Source: a virus
IMG/VR virus record: IMGVR_UViG_3300033182_001300
Location: 1-39,217 of that record
Strand: one strand, 5' to 3'
DNA length: 39,217 nt
The notes beneath the pieces were generated by a model. That model did not search any database. It worked only from the letters and a program-made list of their open reading frames with translations, and was not told the DNA's origin. Positions 38,690-39,217 of the stretch are shown here, piece after piece. Made by a program: the position numbers and the translations under genes. The stretch's first letter is position 1. The number at the start of each line of letters is the position of its first letter.

Positions 38690-39217
38690 ATGTGGTTAGA
38701 CGGATATGAAGTACCTCAAAAATTGCAAGCAACAGATGCAGTAAGAAAATTTTATGCAGAACACGAACACAAAAACAAAGAACATCACTTTGATCCGTTG
38801 CTGGTGAAAGATCCAGAAGACAATGACATGATGTTGGATCACAGTACCAATCCATGGCTTCGTGTAGATGGTATTGAAATGGATCACGAAGGTATACTAG
38901 CAGAAGCCATGCATCTGTTGGACACAGCATGTTTTACATATCACAGACCAGAAAGTGCAGGCTGGATGAGCTTGTGTATTCACGGCATCAGCAGTGTGCA
39001 TACCAACTGTGCAGATGATTATGGATTGCCCGACGATTTTGAAGAAACAGATTCACACTGGACTGACATTGCACGTTTTTGTCCTAAAACTGTGGACTTT
39101 ATGGAAAACCATTTGCGCTACGAAGATTATACACGTGTGCGATTTATGGTACTGTTGCCTGGCGGTTATATTGCACCACACAGCGACAAAGACAGTCAAG
39201 GATTTGGTGCTACTAAC
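38690..39217 (+). CDS. Aspartyl/asparaginyl beta-hydroxylase-like 2OG/Fe(II) oxygenase (3' truncated by window)
   Basis: The frame starts at ATG 38690, with AGGAG 6 bases upstream, and runs off the window after 176 residues. VRFMVLLPGGYIAPHSDKDSQG, with His164 and Asp166, matches the first half of the metal triad in aspartyl/asparaginyl beta-hydroxylase-like proteins. The second histidine and the arginine for 2-oxoglutarate must lie beyond the end. Such enzymes add a hydroxyl to an amino acid side chain or free amino acid. It is the third oxygenase-like gene of the cluster and shows that the cluster continues past the window. Confidence 0.75.
   Translation, partial: MWLDGYEVPQKLQATDAVRKFYAEHEHKNKEHHFDPLLVKDPEDNDMMLDHSTNPWLRVDGIEMDHEGILAEAMHLLDTACFTYHRPESAGWMSLCIHGISSVHTNCADDYGLPDDFEETDSHWTDIARFCPKTVDFMENHLRYEDYTRVRFMVLLPGGYIAPHSDKDSQGFGATN

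Noticed and set aside
460-38930. Many open frames on the minus strand, up to about 177 codons
   Set aside because: All lie opposite well-supported + strand genes and are rich in Cys, His and Leu, as expected for the complement of this codon use. None shows a domain or a credible ribosome binding site.
21003-39217. A short precursor peptide for the radical SAM/SPASM enzymes
   Set aside because: Such enzymes often act on a small peptide encoded nearby. No unassigned short frame with a leader- and core-like layout was found; the small genes here are a membrane protein and a SPASM-like protein.
1-39217. A bacterial chromosome island or plasmid instead of a phage
   Set aside because: No rRNA, tRNA, transposase, integrase or plasmid replication gene is seen. 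One-strand packing with ATGA overlaps plus phage-type exonuclease, dNMP kinase and small phage-family proteins fit a phage much better, although no virion gene lies here.
1-39217. CRISPR arrays, tRNA genes and insertion sequences
   Set aside because: No regularly spaced repeats, no cloverleaf-like segments with conserved TTC-loop bases and no transposase or terminal inverted repeats were noticed on reading both strands.

Overview
The window looks like part of a large, strictly lytic marine tailed phage, probably related to the T4-like myoviruses of ocean bacteria. All supported genes are on the + strand. They abut or overlap by 1-40 bases (many ATGA and TAATG junctions), and no stretch without a gene exceeds about 100 bases. 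Phage-type functions (5'-3' exonuclease, dNMP kinase, MazG-like pyrophosphatase, MoxR/VWA pair, several small proteins resembling marine myophage families) sit among host-derived metabolic genes. No virion structural gene, terminase, polymerase, tRNA or integrase lies in the window, so the phage assignment rests on architecture and these families. The host cannot be read directly; a tricarboxylate-type (Tct) transporter would fit a marine proteobacterium.

Region 1 (1-10.9 kb) is metabolic. It holds a partial glycosyltransferase, an exported glycine-zipper protein, a UDP-glucose 4-epimerase, GTP cyclohydrolase I (folE), a MazG-like protein, two phosphoribosyltransferases (one fused to an AbrB-like tail), a pentapeptide-repeat protein, a truncated UDP-glucose dehydrogenase-like protein, queE, a SnoaL-like protein, S-adenosylmethionine synthetase (metK), small unknown proteins and a dNMP kinase. 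folE plus queE suggests 7-deazaguanine synthesis, possibly for DNA modification; queD and queC are not here.

Region 2 (10.7-18.2 kb) holds replication and accessory genes: the exonuclease, an AAA+ MoxR-like ATPase with a VWA/metallopeptidase-like partner, small phage proteins and a methyltransferase. Short gaps here carry sigma70-like promoters (TTGACA, 17-18 bases, TACTAT-like), several sharing a spacer element. One drives an apparently leaderless gene.

Region 3 (18.2-21.0 kb) is a tctC-tctA pair without tctB. It is preceded by twin hairpins and followed by a convincing rho-independent terminator.

Region 4 (21.0 kb to the end) is the most unusual part. It is a compact run of nine radical SAM proteins carrying ten radical SAM domains. 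Six have an N-terminal twitch-like iron-sulfur domain, one is an internally duplicated double-domain protein whose SPASM-like domain is a separate small gene, and one carries a fused C-terminal SPASM domain. Interleaved are two sulfotransferase-like proteins, three 2-oxoglutarate/Fe(II) oxygenase-like proteins, an amidinotransferase, a compact PLP aminotransferase-like protein, a small membrane protein and a large unknown protein. This looks like a phage-borne biosynthetic or macromolecule-modifying pathway; the phage metK could supply its SAM. The substrate and product are unknown.
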